DNA from: Phycisphaerales bacterium | GTDB taxonomy: Bacteria; Planctomycetota; Phycisphaerae; Phycisphaerales; UBA1924 | Direction of reading: 5' to 3' | DNA: 41,042 nucleotides | Assembly: GCA_028279375.1 (NCBI GenBank) | Contig: JANQNW010000002.1 | Span: forward strand, 1-41,042 | The notes under the pieces: model-generated | Told to the model about the DNA's origin: nothing | What the model saw: only the letters and a program-made list of their open reading frames with translations | Database searches by the model: none | Made by a program: the position numbers and the translations under genes | Shown: positions 16,876 to 27,764 of the stretch, in pieces | Numbering within the stretch: the stretch's first letter is position 1 | Layout: every line of letters begins with the position of its first letter

Positions 16876-17649
16876 TTACGACTCGCCTCCACGTGGGGCA
16901 GGCGGAATCTTCAGGACCATCCCCGGCCGGATATTCGTTCCTTCCGAGTTCACCTTGTCGCGATTCGCGTCCCGGATGACCCGCCACATGCTGGCCTTCC
17001 CATACAGACGCTTGGCGATGCCGCTGAGTGTATCGCCTCGGCCGACCCGGTACTCGGTCACCTCAGGCTCCGGAGGCGTCGGCTCGCCCACCTTTTCGCC
17101 CGTCTGCGCGTCCACGAGGATGCCCTGGACGTTCTCAGGATCGAGCGGCAGCTTGATGACCACGCCCGCACGCCATTCCTTCGGGTCGTTGGGATCGACC
17201 GTCGGGTTGAACTTCGAGATCGCCTGCCAGTGGCGCTGCCTGCCGTAGACGCGCACCGCCAGGCTCATGATGTCCTCGTTCTTGCGCAGCGTGTACTCGC
17301 GCCACGCAGGCTTCGCGACGATCGGCGTCGAGCCCTCCATCAGCGGATCGCGCGGCGTCGCATCCTCCTGCGTCTTCGCGCCATTGGTCATCGCGAACTC
17401 GGGATCCACGTGATTCGCCGGATCCTCGAGATCGGCGGGGTCCACCTGCTCCTCGGGAACGCGAACCGTCCCGACCAGCCCGGTCATCGTCTCGGCTTGC
17501 GCAACGGACAGGCCCGCCGGCGTCGTATCGAGCGTCACACCCGGCTCCGACTCGCGCGGATTCCACACCCAGTAGGTGATGATCCAGATCAGGACCAGCA
17601 CGAGCGCTGCGTTCACGAATCGATGTGCGCCGTCGTTCATGAGACTCAC
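16876..17649 (-). CDS. Membrane-anchored protein with two LysM domains
   Basis: 257 residues. One membrane segment lies at about 12-30, then a low-complexity acidic stretch, then two LysM domains at about 118-168 (EYTLRKNEDIMSLAVRVYGRQRHWQAI) and 199-249 (EYRVGRGDTLSGIAKRLYGKASMW). LysM domains bind peptidoglycan and related glycans, so the protein probably faces the periplasm and ties the membrane to the cell wall. No enzyme domain is present. It lies between secDF (95 bp gap) and hldD (44 bp gap). Confidence 0.88.
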   Translation of the reverse strand: MSLMNDGAHRFVNAALVLVLIWIITYWVWNPRESEPGVTLDTTPAGLSVAQAETMTGLVGTVRVPEEQVDPADLEDPANHVDPEFAMTNGAKTQEDATPRDPLMEGSTPIVAKPAWREYTLRKNEDIMSLAVRVYGRQRHWQAISKFNPTVDPNDPKEWRAGVVIKLPLDPENVQGILVDAQTGEKVGEPTPPEPEVTEYRVGRGDTLSGIAKRLYGKASMWRVIRDANRDKVNSEGTNIRPGMVLKIPPAPRGGES

Positions 17650-17744
17650 TCCTGCGAAGACTCCGGGCCGGACACGCCGCCCCCCTCCCGCCTACATCGG
17701 CAGAATGGCGCATGCCCTGACAGCCCGGACCACGCAGGGTCCGA

Positions 17745-20700
17745 TCAAACCGTCGCCAGCGACTCCGTCCCCGTGGCCGTCTCAGAACGAGCCTCACGCG
17801 GCCGAGCCGACGGAGGCGTCTTCTTCGAGTAGACCATCGGCGACGCGATCGCCACGGACGAATACGTGCCCACCAGCACGCCGCAGAGCAGCGCGTACGT
17901 GAAGCTTCGAATTCCCTCGCCGCCGATCACGTACATGATCAGCACCGCGATGAGGGTCGTGCCGGATGTGATGATCGTGCGGCTGAACGTCTGATTGATC
18001 GACTTGTTGATCACATCCGCGCTCGCGTACGCCAGCTTGCCGCGATTCTCGCGAATGCGGTCGAGGATGACGATCGTGTCGTTCAGCGAGTACCCGATGA
18101 TCGTCAGGAGCGCCGCGATCAGACCGAGGTCGATCTTGAAGGGCTCCATCAGCAGCCTGCTCGCAAGCCCCGGCGAGAACTCGTAGAGCACCTCCGCAAG
18201 CGCGATCAGGCCAACCACGGCGATCACGTCGTGCAGAATCGCCACGATCGCCGCGAGCGAGTAGCGAAGCGACCCGAATCGCACCCAGACGTACACCAGG
18301 ATGCCCAGGAAGCTCAACACGATCGCAGAGATCGCCTGCGCCTTGAATGTCTGGGCAATCTGCGGACTGAATGACTGCACTGCGGCAGTCGTCGCCGGTT
18401 CAGTCAGCGCCGTCTTCACGAGCATCCATTCGCGCTGCGCCACATCCGTACGCCAGCGGTCTTCATTGCTGAAGAAATCCACATCCGGATCCAGCGCGAC
18501 GTACGCTGCCTTCGTCGCCTCGCCGGCGGCGTTCTGCTCAAGGATGATCAGATCGGAGCGACGATTCATCAGGTCGCTGAAGTCTGGCTGCTGTCGCATC
18601 TGCTCGATGCGCGTGACCAGCAGATCCCGCTTGATCGCAGGCTCAATATCCTCGATCAGCACCGCGACGCCGCCAACAAACGGCCCGATGTCATTTGCGA
18701 ACTCGGGCTTCCCGACGCTCTCGCCGAGGGACGCATCGAGCACACGGAAGACCGGAGCCTTCTCGAACTCGTCCCAGACGGATCCGTCGAACCGCAGCGC
18801 CGGGCTCGATTCGATGAGATCCGAGAGCGACTCGATGATGGCGCCGGCGACCGCTTCGCGCGCCTCGGCCTCCGTTGCGCCCGTCTCCGAGGTCGTCGAA
18901 ACCGTCTTCACCTGGAAGCGATTCGACGTCACACCGTCGGATTCCGGCGCCACCGCCAGCACCTCGGCGCTTGCGAGCGAACGCAGGGGAGAATCCGCCG
19001 CGACGCCCTCGCCGAGCGGCTGGATGCGATCAAGAATCTCCGAGCGCGTGCTCGTCAGACCTTCCTTCAGCTGCAGCGAGACGCTCAGGCCGCCTCGGAA
19101 CTGGTGACCGAACATCGCCGGGCCCTGCTTGATGGCGAGGCCGATGCCTGTCGCAAGAAGCACCGCCGAAATGACCACGAAGAGCGGTCGCATTTTCAGC
19201 CAGTTCAGATTCGGGCTCAGAATGCGCTGCAGACCCGGAATTATCATCGGGAGTTGACGCAGTCTGCGAACGCCCACGCCCTCGACCATCAGGCTGAAGA
19301 TGACGCGGGAAATCACCAGCGCCGAGAAGAGCGTCGCCACGATTCCGATGCCGAGCGTGACTGCGAAGCCGCGAATCTCAGGCGTCGCCGCGCGATAGAG
19401 CACGACGCACACGATCAGGTTCGTCACGTTTGCGTCCACGATCGTTGAGAGCACCTTGTCATACCCGAGGCGCACGGCTGTCTTCAGATCGACACCCGTG
19501 CCCAGCTCTTCTCGAATACGCTCGAAGATGAGCACATTCGCATCCACGGCCATACCGAACGTCAGCACGATGCCCGCGATGCCCGGAAGTGTGAACGCGG
19601 CCCGATTCAGGCTCATCGCGCCGAGGATGATGATCGCGTTGCAGAAGAGCGCAAAGACCGCGACGAATCCCGACGTGAAGTAGTACACCGCCATGAACGA
19701 CGCGACCGCAATCAGGGCGACAACCGCCGAGAAGAAACCCTTCTGGAGGTTGTCGGCGCCGAGTTCGGGGCCGAGGATCTCTTCACTGATCGGATCAGGA
19801 TTCAGCTTCGCCTGCAGCGAGCCGGAGCTCAGCGTGCGGACGATGTACTGAATGTCCGTCAAGGAGAAGTTGCCCATGATCTGGCCGCCGACCGAGATCG
19901 GGCCATTCAGATTCGGGGCCGTGTAGACGCGGTCATCGAGCACGACCGCCATCGGACGACCGACATTCGGGCTGGTGAGCTTGCCGAGAAGGCGAGCGCC
20001 GAGGGGATCCATCGTGAAGACGATGTTGGGTCGACCCATCTCGTCCGTGCCCGGGCCGGCGCTGGAGACGCCCCAGTCGCCGTCGGCCTGCGTCATCGCG
20101 AGGCCGGGCGCGTCGTAGAGCAACATGTAGTACAGACCATCGCGCTCTTCGACGACGTATCGGCGTCCTGAGAAGAAGACGCCCGGGTTCGCCTGAATCA
20201 ACTGCAGTTCGGCGAGGTTGTCGTACCAGGCCGCGATGTCCTGCAACTCGAACCAGCGCGCGTCGTCAGCGCTGGCGGCTCGAGCGCCCTTCTCTCGAAG
20301 GTCCTGACGCAGGCGCTGTTCCTCAGGATGCTCGCCCGGCTGCACGGCGATTCGGAAGTTGAGCACACCGGCGCCGCGCAACATGCGCTTCAGATCCTGC
20401 GGATCATCCAGACCCTTGCGCTTGCCTGCGTACTCGTCGTACGAGGCGACGATGTCGTCGATCGCGCCCGCAAACGAGGGATAGCGCTCCTTCAGTCGGT
20501 CCAGTCGGAGCGATCGCGGGCTCGGGAGCTCCACGACCTCGCCGTCGTCGCTCTCACGAATGCGGCGCTCGTCAGGATCCAGCGCCAGCGCCGCCTCGAT
20601 CTCGGCGCCGCTCAGTGACGTCTGCGTCGCAAGCTCGCGCGCGTTCTCGTATGCCACCTGAGACTCACCGGCGCGCACCAGCAGGTCGTCGATGACCGCC

Positions 20701-21230
20701 TGCGGCGCCTCCTCGCCGACAGCCTCGTTGTACGCCAGGAGCGATTCCTGATACGTGCGATACGCGCTCGCCGCGTCGCGGAGCTTGCCGGCGATTTCAT
20801 CGGAGCCCGAGGAGAGCAGTTCGACCTGCGCGTCGAGCTCGCCGCCTGTCAGGCGGACGATCCGATCAATCGCATCGATATCGATGGTCGTCAACTCGAG
20901 CGCGTCGATCTTGTCGAGGTACGCCTGCTTCAGCGCCTTCACATCATCCGTCGGCAGCGGCATCGAAACCACGAGACGGTCGCGACCGGATCGCACCATC
21001 GCGATCTCGTACAGACCATCGGGGTCGACACGTCGCTTCAGCACGTCGATCATGTTGTCGACGGTGCCCGAAACGTCCGACACGCCCTCGAGGTCGATGC
21101 TGTAAACCAGCGAGACGCCGCCCGCGAGGTCGCGACCCTTCCGCAGATTCGATTCCGGCGGATAGATCGACATCGCAGCGATGCCCAGGACGATCAGGAT
21201 GAAGATGACATTCCGAGTGATGTGTTGCAT
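17745..21230 (-). CDS. secDF: SecD-SecF fusion protein, Sec translocase accessory
   Basis: 1161 residues, a single-chain SecD plus SecF, much longer than the 737-residue B. subtilis fusion. The SecD part carries GMAVDANVLIFERIREEL (Asp at about 563); the SecF part begins near 670 and ends with IGYSLNDTIVILDRIRENRGK (about 1050) and the typical membrane helices. The protein uses the proton gradient to pull translocating proteins across the membrane. Length is inflated by a helical, charged insert of roughly 190 residues (about 95-285) in the first extracytoplasmic region, and the SecF periplasmic domain is also large. It sits behind yajC (87 bp) in a tgt-yajC-secDF order. No Shine-Dalgarno is evident. 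Confidence 0.95.
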   Translation of the reverse strand: MQHITRNVIFILIVLGIAAMSIYPPESNLRKGRDLAGGVSLVYSIDLEGVSDVSGTVDNMIDVLKRRVDPDGLYEIAMVRSGRDRLVVSMPLPTDDVKALKQAYLDKIDALELTTIDIDAIDRIVRLTGGELDAQVELLSSGSDEIAGKLRDAASAYRTYQESLLAYNEAVGEEAPQAVIDDLLVRAGESQVAYENARELATQTSLSGAEIEAALALDPDERRIRESDDGEVVELPSPRSLRLDRLKERYPSFAGAIDDIVASYDEYAGKRKGLDDPQDLKRMLRGAGVLNFRIAVQPGEHPEEQRLRQDLREKGARAASADDARWFELQDIAAWYDNLAELQLIQANPGVFFSGRRYVVEERDGLYYMLLYDAPGLAMTQADGDWGVSSAGPGTDEMGRPNIVFTMDPLGARLLGKLTSPNVGRPMAVVLDDRVYTAPNLNGPISVGGQIMGNFSLTDIQYIVRTLSSGSLQAKLNPDPISEEILGPELGADNLQKGFFSAVVALIAVASFMAVYYFTSGFVAVFALFCNAIIILGAMSLNRAAFTLPGIAGIVLTFGMAVDANVLIFERIREELGTGVDLKTAVRLGYDKVLSTIVDANVTNLIVCVVLYRAATPEIRGFAVTLGIGIVATLFSALVISRVIFSLMVEGVGVRRLRQLPMIIPGLQRILSPNLNWLKMRPLFVVISAVLLATGIGLAIKQGPAMFGHQFRGGLSVSLQLKEGLTSTRSEILDRIQPLGEGVAADSPLRSLASAEVLAVAPESDGVTSNRFQVKTVSTTSETGATEAEAREAVAGAIIESLSDLIESSPALRFDGSVWDEFEKAPVFRVLDASLGESVGKPEFANDIGPFVGGVAVLIEDIEPAIKRDLLVTRIEQMRQQPDFSDLMNRRSDLIILEQNAAGEATKAAYVALDPDVDFFSNEDRWRTDVAQREWMLVKTALTEPATTAAVQSFSPQIAQTFKAQAISAIVLSFLGILVYVWVRFGSLRYSLAAIVAILHDVIAVVGLIALAEVLYEFSPGLASRLLMEPFKIDLGLIAALLTIIGYSLNDTIVILDRIRENRGKLAYASADVINKSINQTFSRTIITSGTTLIAVLIMYVIGGEGIRSFTYALLCGVLVGTYSSVAIASPMVYSKKTPPSARPREARSETATGTESLATV

Positions 21231-21317
21231 GGTTCTGGAAACTCACCAGCCCGCGCTGGATGCGGGTGGTTGATGGCGGGCGCCTGATCGAGGCGTCAGC
21301 CCTGACTGACTCCGTGG

Positions 21318-21812
21318 TTACGCGCCGATTTTTTCCGGCTCCGGCATCTCAGCGGTCTCGCTGGTTTCCGGCGCCGTGCCGCGCGCCGCGCGGAGCACCT
21401 TCTGGACCGATCCTCTCGAGAATCGCAGCTTCGTGTTGTTCGCCTGATCGACCTTCAGCGTGATCTCATCATCACTGATGCTCGAAATGGTCCCGATGAT
21501 CCCGCCGACCGTCTGCACCTCATCCATGCGCCGCAGGCTCGACAGCATCTCGGCGCGCTTCTTCTTCTCCTTGCGACCGCCGAAAGCGGTGAAGACAAAG
21601 AGAAGCAGCATGAGCATCACCAGCATCGGGAGCATCTGGCCGAAGCCGCCGGGTGGAGGCGATGTCGTGCCAGGCTGGGCGCCGCCGCCCGCCGGATCCA
21701 CCGTGCCGGATTCGCCCAACGGACGACCCGCCACCGGAGGCGCCGCGGCCAGCGTCAGAAAATCGACGCCGCCGGCGCCGAGATCAGAAGTCGAGATCTC
21801 GAAGTTGCTCAT
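21318..21812 (-). CDS. yajC: YajC, Sec translocase subunit
   Basis: 164 residues from the ATG at 21812; a longer reading would add 63 residues lacking any YajC character. A single membrane segment near residue 72-92 (MLPMLVMLMLLLFVFTAFGG) is followed by the family's KEKKKRAEMLSSLRRMDEVQTVGGIIGTISSI and TLKVDQANNTKLRFSRGSVQKVL. YajC binds SecDF-SecYEG and helps export. Unusual is the long, Pro/Gly-rich N-terminal region before the helix, about 70 residues where the family normally has a few. The gap back to tgt is 122 bp and may form secondary structure. Confidence 0.93.
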   Translation of the reverse strand: MSNFEISTSDLGAGGVDFLTLAAAPPVAGRPLGESGTVDPAGGGAQPGTTSPPPGGFGQMLPMLVMLMLLLFVFTAFGGRKEKKKRAEMLSSLRRMDEVQTVGGIIGTISSISDDEITLKVDQANNTKLRFSRGSVQKVLRAARGTAPETSETAEMPEPEKIGA

Positions 21813-21934
21813 CAATGCAGCTCGCTCACACTCTTGAAACTGTTGACAGACTGTGCCCGCAGACCTGTCCCAGGGCTTCCGAAGGGGCACGATCCACACC
21901 GACGAGACGGATTTCCGCCACGCGATCGACTGAG

Positions 21935-23221
<1,287 letters not shown>

Positions 23222-24343
23222 CTAGCGGCGCGACTCCGTCGCCCGCCGCAGCGCCTTCCGCTCTGCATTGCTCAGGCTGTGGATCCCTTCGTCATTGACC
23301 TTGTCGAGGATTCGATCGATCTCCTCGGCGCTCGGCGAGCGCCGCGGCAGCCGACTCTTCTTCGGCTTCTTCGAGCCCGCCTTCTTCGGGCGCGGCCCCT
23401 TCTCTCCGAACCCGAAGAAATCAAGGAAGTCCCGGAGCAGATGCGTGTGACGGATGAAGTAGTACCCGGCGATCGCGCCGCCGAGATGCGCCGCGCTGCC
23501 GCCCGCATTCACACCTGCGAGAATGAAGACGTCGATCGCCGCAAACGCGACCATCCCGTACGCCGCCGTGCGTACGCGCATCGGGATCACGAAGAAGAGC
23601 AGGATCGTCGTCATCGGCGCCAGGAAGCCCACCGCCATCAGCACGCCAAAGACGCCGGCCGACGCGCCGATGAGCGGCGTGAAGATGTCCACAGTCAGCG
23701 CGCCCGGCATCTTGATGTTCAGATAGTAGACGCCAAGGAATCCGATGAGATTCAGGAAGAGGTACGCCACGGCGCCGAACATGCCCGTGATCAGGTAGAA
23801 CGCCAGATACCGTTTCGACCCGAGGTACCCTTCGACAATTCCACCGAAGAAGAAGAGCCCCAGCATGTTGAAGAGCAGATGCGCCAGGCTCCCGTGCAGG
23901 AATTGGAATCCAATCAGCCGCCAGATCTCGAGCTGGAAGAACGCCTTGCCCGTCGAGAAGTGCAGCGCCGCCTGCAGCGGCGGCATGTACATGATCTCCT
24001 GCCGACCAATCTCCACGCCCTGCTTCGGATCGATCAGCGGCCAGAACGGCTTGCCCTGGTGATAGAGCTCGATGATGCGACCCTGATCGTCGCGTGCGGG
24101 AATCGCACCGTCGATCTGCAACGATGTGGCGTCCGACTTGAAGAACTTGGCGCCCTTGACCGGAATGATCACACCCGAACTAACCAGCGCCGCATCGAGA
24201 ATGAACACCGTGATGCAGATCGCGATGATCCAGGTGTTCATCGACCAGGCGCGCATCGTCTGACGCACACCGACCGCAGGCATGAAGCCTCCCGACCCGC
24301 CGGACCCGCCCTTCCTCACATAGTCTCGATCGTAGATGCCCAT
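23222..24343 (-). CDS. Rhomboid-family intramembrane serine protease
   Basis: 373 residues. Several membrane helices hold the catalytic Ser228 (GASAG) and His286 (SAAHLGG), with the supporting HLLFN at 155-159, so the active site is intact. Rhomboids cut single-pass membrane substrates within the bilayer. Distinctive: a C-terminal soluble tail after a Lys/Pro-rich linker (about 340-370), with EEIDRILDKV and SLSNAERKALRRATE. A tail of the same design ends the neighbouring site-2 protease. A Gly-rich N-terminus (about residues 11-19) precedes the first helix. It lies 39 bp upstream of tgt and 93 bp after the protease gene at 24437-25474. Substrate unknown. Confidence 0.92.
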   Translation of the reverse strand: MGIYDRDYVRKGGSGGSGGFMPAVGVRQTMRAWSMNTWIIAICITVFILDAALVSSGVIIPVKGAKFFKSDATSLQIDGAIPARDDQGRIIELYHQGKPFWPLIDPKQGVEIGRQEIMYMPPLQAALHFSTGKAFFQLEIWRLIGFQFLHGSLAHLLFNMLGLFFFGGIVEGYLGSKRYLAFYLITGMFGAVAYLFLNLIGFLGVYYLNIKMPGALTVDIFTPLIGASAGVFGVLMAVGFLAPMTTILLFFVIPMRVRTAAYGMVAFAAIDVFILAGVNAGGSAAHLGGAIAGYYFIRHTHLLRDFLDFFGFGEKGPRPKKAGSKKPKKSRLPRRSPSAEEIDRILDKVNDEGIHSLSNAERKALRRATESRR

Positions 24344-24436
24344 CTGGCGTCCTGGTTGTCTTTCCGAAGGGTGAGCCCGCGATGATCCCGCCGCCGCATT
24401 GCACTATCGGGCGACTGGCCGCGCGGGCAGGACAAC

Positions 24437-25474
24437 CTAGCCGTCGCGGCTCTTGTCAGTCGCACGCTGCAGCGTGCGTTGCTCCGCCTTCGAGAGGCTC
24501 TGCATCCCGCCCTCGGAGATCTTCGCCAGGATCCGGTCGAGCTCCTCCTGCTCCTTGGCCTCCCGCTCCAGCTGCTTCTTCTCGCTGCGGCTGGGTCCCC
24601 GCTCCGGCTCGTCCTCGAACTGGTCCATCGCCGAGGCCGCGTACGGGCTGACACCGTAGCCGCCTTCCGCCGTCTCCATGCGGAGGCGCTGTCGCTCCAT
24701 CCAGCAGATGGCGCCGCCGAAGATCGCGACCCCGAGAAGCATGACCTCGCTGGAGACAAGAGCGAAAACACCAACGATGCCCGCGACACCGAGGCCGAGC
24801 ACGACCGAGATCTCCATCGACCGTCGCTCGCCCTTCCGAGCCCAGAGAATCGCCTGGATGATCCTGCCGCCATCGAGCGGGAACATCGGGAAGAGCACGT
24901 TGAATCCGAGAATCACGATGTTCACCAGGTGCGTGACCCACAGCGCGTAGATCAGGATCGTCCCCTCTGCTGGAAACGTGGGCGCGAAAGGATTCACCAG
25001 AATCGAATCCGCATTCCCTGTCAGCAGCAGACCGACTGATGTCAGTGGCAGAATCAGCACATTGACCAGCGGCCCGCCGATCGTCGTGATCAGGTTCGCC
25101 TTCCACGTATGCGGCGGCGCGCATGACGCGAGACCACCGAGCGGCCACATCAGGATGTCATTCGCTTCGCCCTTCACCATCCGGCACGCGATGCAGTGGC
25201 CGTACTCGTGCAGCAGGACGACGACGAAGAGACTCGTCATCGAGATCGCCGTGAATGTGATGCCCCAGGTGTCTCGCGGCAGCGACCACAGCAATCGCGC
25301 AATGATGAACACAACGAACAGAAGGTGGATGCGAACACGAATCCCGGCGAGTGTGTAGAGCGTCAGTGACCAGCCCAGCGGATTCTCGACATCACCGAAG
25401 ATCCGACCCAGGATGCGGCGCGCATTGCCGCCGCGGCTTCCCGGCTCGTCGAACTGTCGGTCGCTGAATCCCAC
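24437..25474 (-). CDS. Site-2 protease family (M50) membrane metalloprotease
   Basis: 345 residues starting at a GTG. Several membrane helices carry the zinc motif HEYGH (89-93) and the later ligand Asp201 in MFPLDGGRII, as expected for intramembrane metalloproteases of the M50 family. The start region is charged and cytoplasmic. No PDZ domain is seen. The C-terminus after residue 285 is soluble and contains EELDRILAKI and SLSKAEQRTLQRATD, very like the tail of the adjacent rhomboid, so the two proteases may bind a common partner (inference). The gap to the Nudix gene upstream is 63 bp. Confidence 0.9.
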   Translation of the reverse strand: MGFSDRQFDEPGSRGGNARRILGRIFGDVENPLGWSLTLYTLAGIRVRIHLLFVVFIIARLLWSLPRDTWGITFTAISMTSLFVVVLLHEYGHCIACRMVKGEANDILMWPLGGLASCAPPHTWKANLITTIGGPLVNVLILPLTSVGLLLTGNADSILVNPFAPTFPAEGTILIYALWVTHLVNIVILGFNVLFPMFPLDGGRIIQAILWARKGERRSMEISVVLGLGVAGIVGVFALVSSEVMLLGVAIFGGAICWMERQRLRMETAEGGYGVSPYAASAMDQFEDEPERGPSRSEKKQLEREAKEQEELDRILAKISEGGMQSLSKAEQRTLQRATDKSRDG

Positions 25475-25537
25475 TGACTCGTTCCGGCGTCTTCCTGTCG
25501 CGTCGCTCTCGGCCTCCGGCGGCCGATCCTACTCACT

Positions 25538-26083
25538 CTAGGTTCGACCGATCCAGCCCCCGCGCTCCGCCAGAAACAGCGCGAGCATCGACTTTCCATC
25601 GCGCAGACGCCCGTCGCGAGCCATGGACAGGGCCTCGCCCGCGGGCGTCGGCCGGACCTCGATCAGCTCCCCCTCCTCCAGCGCCTGCCCCACGAACGTG
25701 AGACCAGTCGCCACGAACGCGTGCATCAGTTCATTCGTCATACCGGGAGTCGTGAAGAACGTTCCCAGGGCCTCGATCTGCGTCGCCCGGTAGCCCGTCT
25801 CCTCGATGAGCTCGCGCGCCGCGCACTCCTCCGGCGCCTCACCCTCTTCGAGCGTTCCAGCCGGCAACTCCGTCAGCGTCTCGCCGACTGGTATTCGATG
25901 CGTCTCGATCAACAGCACGTGACCATCGTCGAGGATCCCCAGAATCACGACCGCCCCGCCGTGGCGCACGACATCACGCTCCAGCTGCGTCCCGCCTTCC
26001 GTCTCGACGACGACGCGCTCGAGGTCGAACTTCGCGCCGCGATGCAGCGTCTCTCTTGCGAGCTCTCGCTTGACCTGATCCAT
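25538..26083 (-). CDS. Nudix hydrolase, ADP-ribose pyrophosphatase type
   Basis: 181 residues from the ATG at 26083 (a GTG at 26086 is the alternative). The full Nudix box G-x5-E-x7-RE-x2-EE-x-G occupies residues 76-97 (G76, E82, R90, E91, E94, E95), with a hydrophobic residue following. Length and the surrounding TELPAGTLEEGE fit the ADP-ribose or nucleotide-sugar pyrophosphatases, which cut X-P-P-Y substrates with Mg2+. It is first of the ten-gene minus-strand run and is transcribed divergently from xseA, 65 bp apart. TATGAT lies 8 nt before the ATG. Confidence 0.88.
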   Translation of the reverse strand: MDQVKRELARETLHRGAKFDLERVVVETEGGTQLERDVVRHGGAVVILGILDDGHVLLIETHRIPVGETLTELPAGTLEEGEAPEECAARELIEETGYRATQIEALGTFFTTPGMTNELMHAFVATGLTFVGQALEEGELIEVRPTPAGEALSMARDGRLRDGKSMLALFLAERGGWIGRT

Positions 26084-26091
26084 CACCCGCG

Positions 26092-26097
26092 ATCATA
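26092..26097 (-). promoter_or_regulatory. Candidate -10 element next to the Nudix gene start
   Basis: TATGAT on the minus strand, 8 nt before the ATG at 26083, the same hexamer and spacing as at nadE. No Shine-Dalgarno lies between them. Confidence 0.4.
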
Positions 26098-26148
26098 CGC
26101 CGAGGCGGCCACAGCGCAGATTGGGGTCAAACTCGCGATGATGGTCGT

Positions 26149-27723
26149 ATGGCGGGCGCTGGAGGAAAGAACGACCAGGGAAGACTCCCATTCGATCCGG
26201 GGCGCATGAGCGGACCGGCCAGACCGGCGCAGCGCCCGCCCACCGAGCGTGAAGACGCACTCTCCGTCACCCAGGTCACGTCGCTCATCTCGAGGGCCCT
26301 CGCCGACAATCTCCCTCGGACGATCAAGGTCGTCGGCGAGATCAGCAACCTCAGCGCGCGTTCCCACTGGTACTTCCAGCTCAAGGACGAGGACTCCGTC
26401 GTCTCGTGCGTGATGTTCGCCTCCAGCGCGTCACGCGTGCAGTTCACGCCCGAGAACGGCCATGAGGTTCTCGTCAGTGGACGGATCGAGCATTACGCCA
26501 AACAGGGTCGCACGCAGCTCTACGTTTCCACGATGAAGCCGCTCGGCGCAGGCGCGCTCGAGCAGCAGTTCAGAGCGCTCTGCGAAGAACTCCGCAAGCT
26601 CGGCTGGTTCGCCGAAGAGCGCAAGCGCCCCCTTCCGCTCTTTCCGCGCCGCGTCGCCGTCGTCACATCGGAATCGAGCGCTGCGCTGCAGGATGTCCTC
26701 GACACCCTCCGTCGACGCAGCCCCTTCGTCGAGATCCTCATCTGCGACGTGCGCGTACAGGGCGACGACGCCGCCCCCTCGATCGTCCGCACGCTGAACA
26801 GCCTGACCGAACGTAGGTCTGAACTCGGCATCGACACGATCATCCTGACGCGCGGCGGCGGGTCCATGGAAGATCTCTGGGCCTTCAACGAACGCGTCGT
26901 CGCCGAGGCGGTGATCAGGAGCGGGATACCTATCATCGCCGCGATCGGCCACGAGACAGACACGACGGTCGCAGAACTCTGCGCCGACCTCCGCGCCGCG
27001 ACCCCCACGCAGGCCGCCGTGCGCGTCGCCCCGGATGTCGACTCCCTCACCGAGCAACTCGACCACGCAGCCTCGAGACTCAACGCCGCGATACGGCGCC
27101 AGCTCGCAGACAACGCGCAGCGCATCGGGGCTGCCGCGCGGTTCTGGCTCTTTGCCCAACCCAGTCTCCTGATCGAACGCGCCCGCCAGCGAGTGCAATC
27201 GCTCGACCGCGCGCTTCGCGCCGGCGCCGATGCCCGCCGCCACAAGGCGCGCGCGAGGCTCGACCGCGCTGCCGTGCGCCTTGCAGAGCTCCGCCCGGAC
27301 GCAGTCACGAACGCTCGGAGAGTCGCGCTCGTTGAGCTCGAAGCGCGCCTGCGACACGCCATGCAGGATCGCATCCGGAGAGTCGATCTGGAGGGACGAC
27401 GCGCAAGCCTCCAACGCGCATGGCGCCATCGATTCGACCTCCAGGGCCGGCGGATCGAAGCGCTCGAGCGGTCGCTGCGCATCGCAGGTCCTCACAGCGT
27501 CCTCCAGCGCGGCTTCTCCGTCACGCTCAACCAGCAAGGCAAGGTGATTCAACGCGCCGCCAGCGTCTCAACAGGCGACCTCCTGACCACGCGCCTCGCC
27601 GATGGCGACATCCTCTCCATCGTCGCGCGCGATGATCAGGGATCCGCGTCGAAGAAGCCGGCCAGGCGACGCAAGACCACCCGGGGCGACGACACCGATG
27701 CGCCATCCCTCTTCGGCGACTGA
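26149..27723 (+). CDS. xseA: Exodeoxyribonuclease VII large subunit
   Basis: 524 residues, somewhat longer than the 456-residue E. coli subunit. An N-terminal OB-fold region (about 40-135: LADNLPRTIKVVGEISNLSARSHWYFQLKD) precedes the catalytic core (LPLFPRRVAVVTSES, TIILTRGGGSMEDLWAFNE, IPIIAAIGHETDTTVAE, TPTQAA) and a long, Arg-rich coiled-coil region. With XseB it degrades single-stranded DNA into acid-insoluble, then acid-soluble oligonucleotides, in mismatch repair and damage tolerance. The N-terminal 25 residues are probably disordered. GATGAT lies 6 nt before the start and no Shine-Dalgarno is seen. xseB follows after 41 bp. Confidence 0.95.
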   Translation: MAGAGGKNDQGRLPFDPGRMSGPARPAQRPPTEREDALSVTQVTSLISRALADNLPRTIKVVGEISNLSARSHWYFQLKDEDSVVSCVMFASSASRVQFTPENGHEVLVSGRIEHYAKQGRTQLYVSTMKPLGAGALEQQFRALCEELRKLGWFAEERKRPLPLFPRRVAVVTSESSAALQDVLDTLRRRSPFVEILICDVRVQGDDAAPSIVRTLNSLTERRSELGIDTIILTRGGGSMEDLWAFNERVVAEAVIRSGIPIIAAIGHETDTTVAELCADLRAATPTQAAVRVAPDVDSLTEQLDHAASRLNAAIRRQLADNAQRIGAAARFWLFAQPSLLIERARQRVQSLDRALRAGADARRHKARARLDRAAVRLAELRPDAVTNARRVALVELEARLRHAMQDRIRRVDLEGRRASLQRAWRHRFDLQGRRIEALERSLRIAGPHSVLQRGFSVTLNQQGKVIQRAASVSTGDLLTTRLADGDILSIVARDDQGSASKKPARRRKTTRGDDTDAPSLFGD

Positions 27724-27764
27724 TCGATCGACGCCATCGCGCCGTTCCGTGTACCTTCAACACC

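Noticed and set aside
15005..17248. Plus-strand open frames of about 345 codons over the dehydrogenase and hldD genes
   Set aside because: The minus-strand genes carry full family motifs; the plus frames are Arg- and His-rich shadows.
17727..17744. Small hairpin CGGACC/GGTCCG between secDF and the LysM gene as a terminator
   Set aside because: The 6-bp stem has no T-run and the surrounding genes look like one transcription unit.
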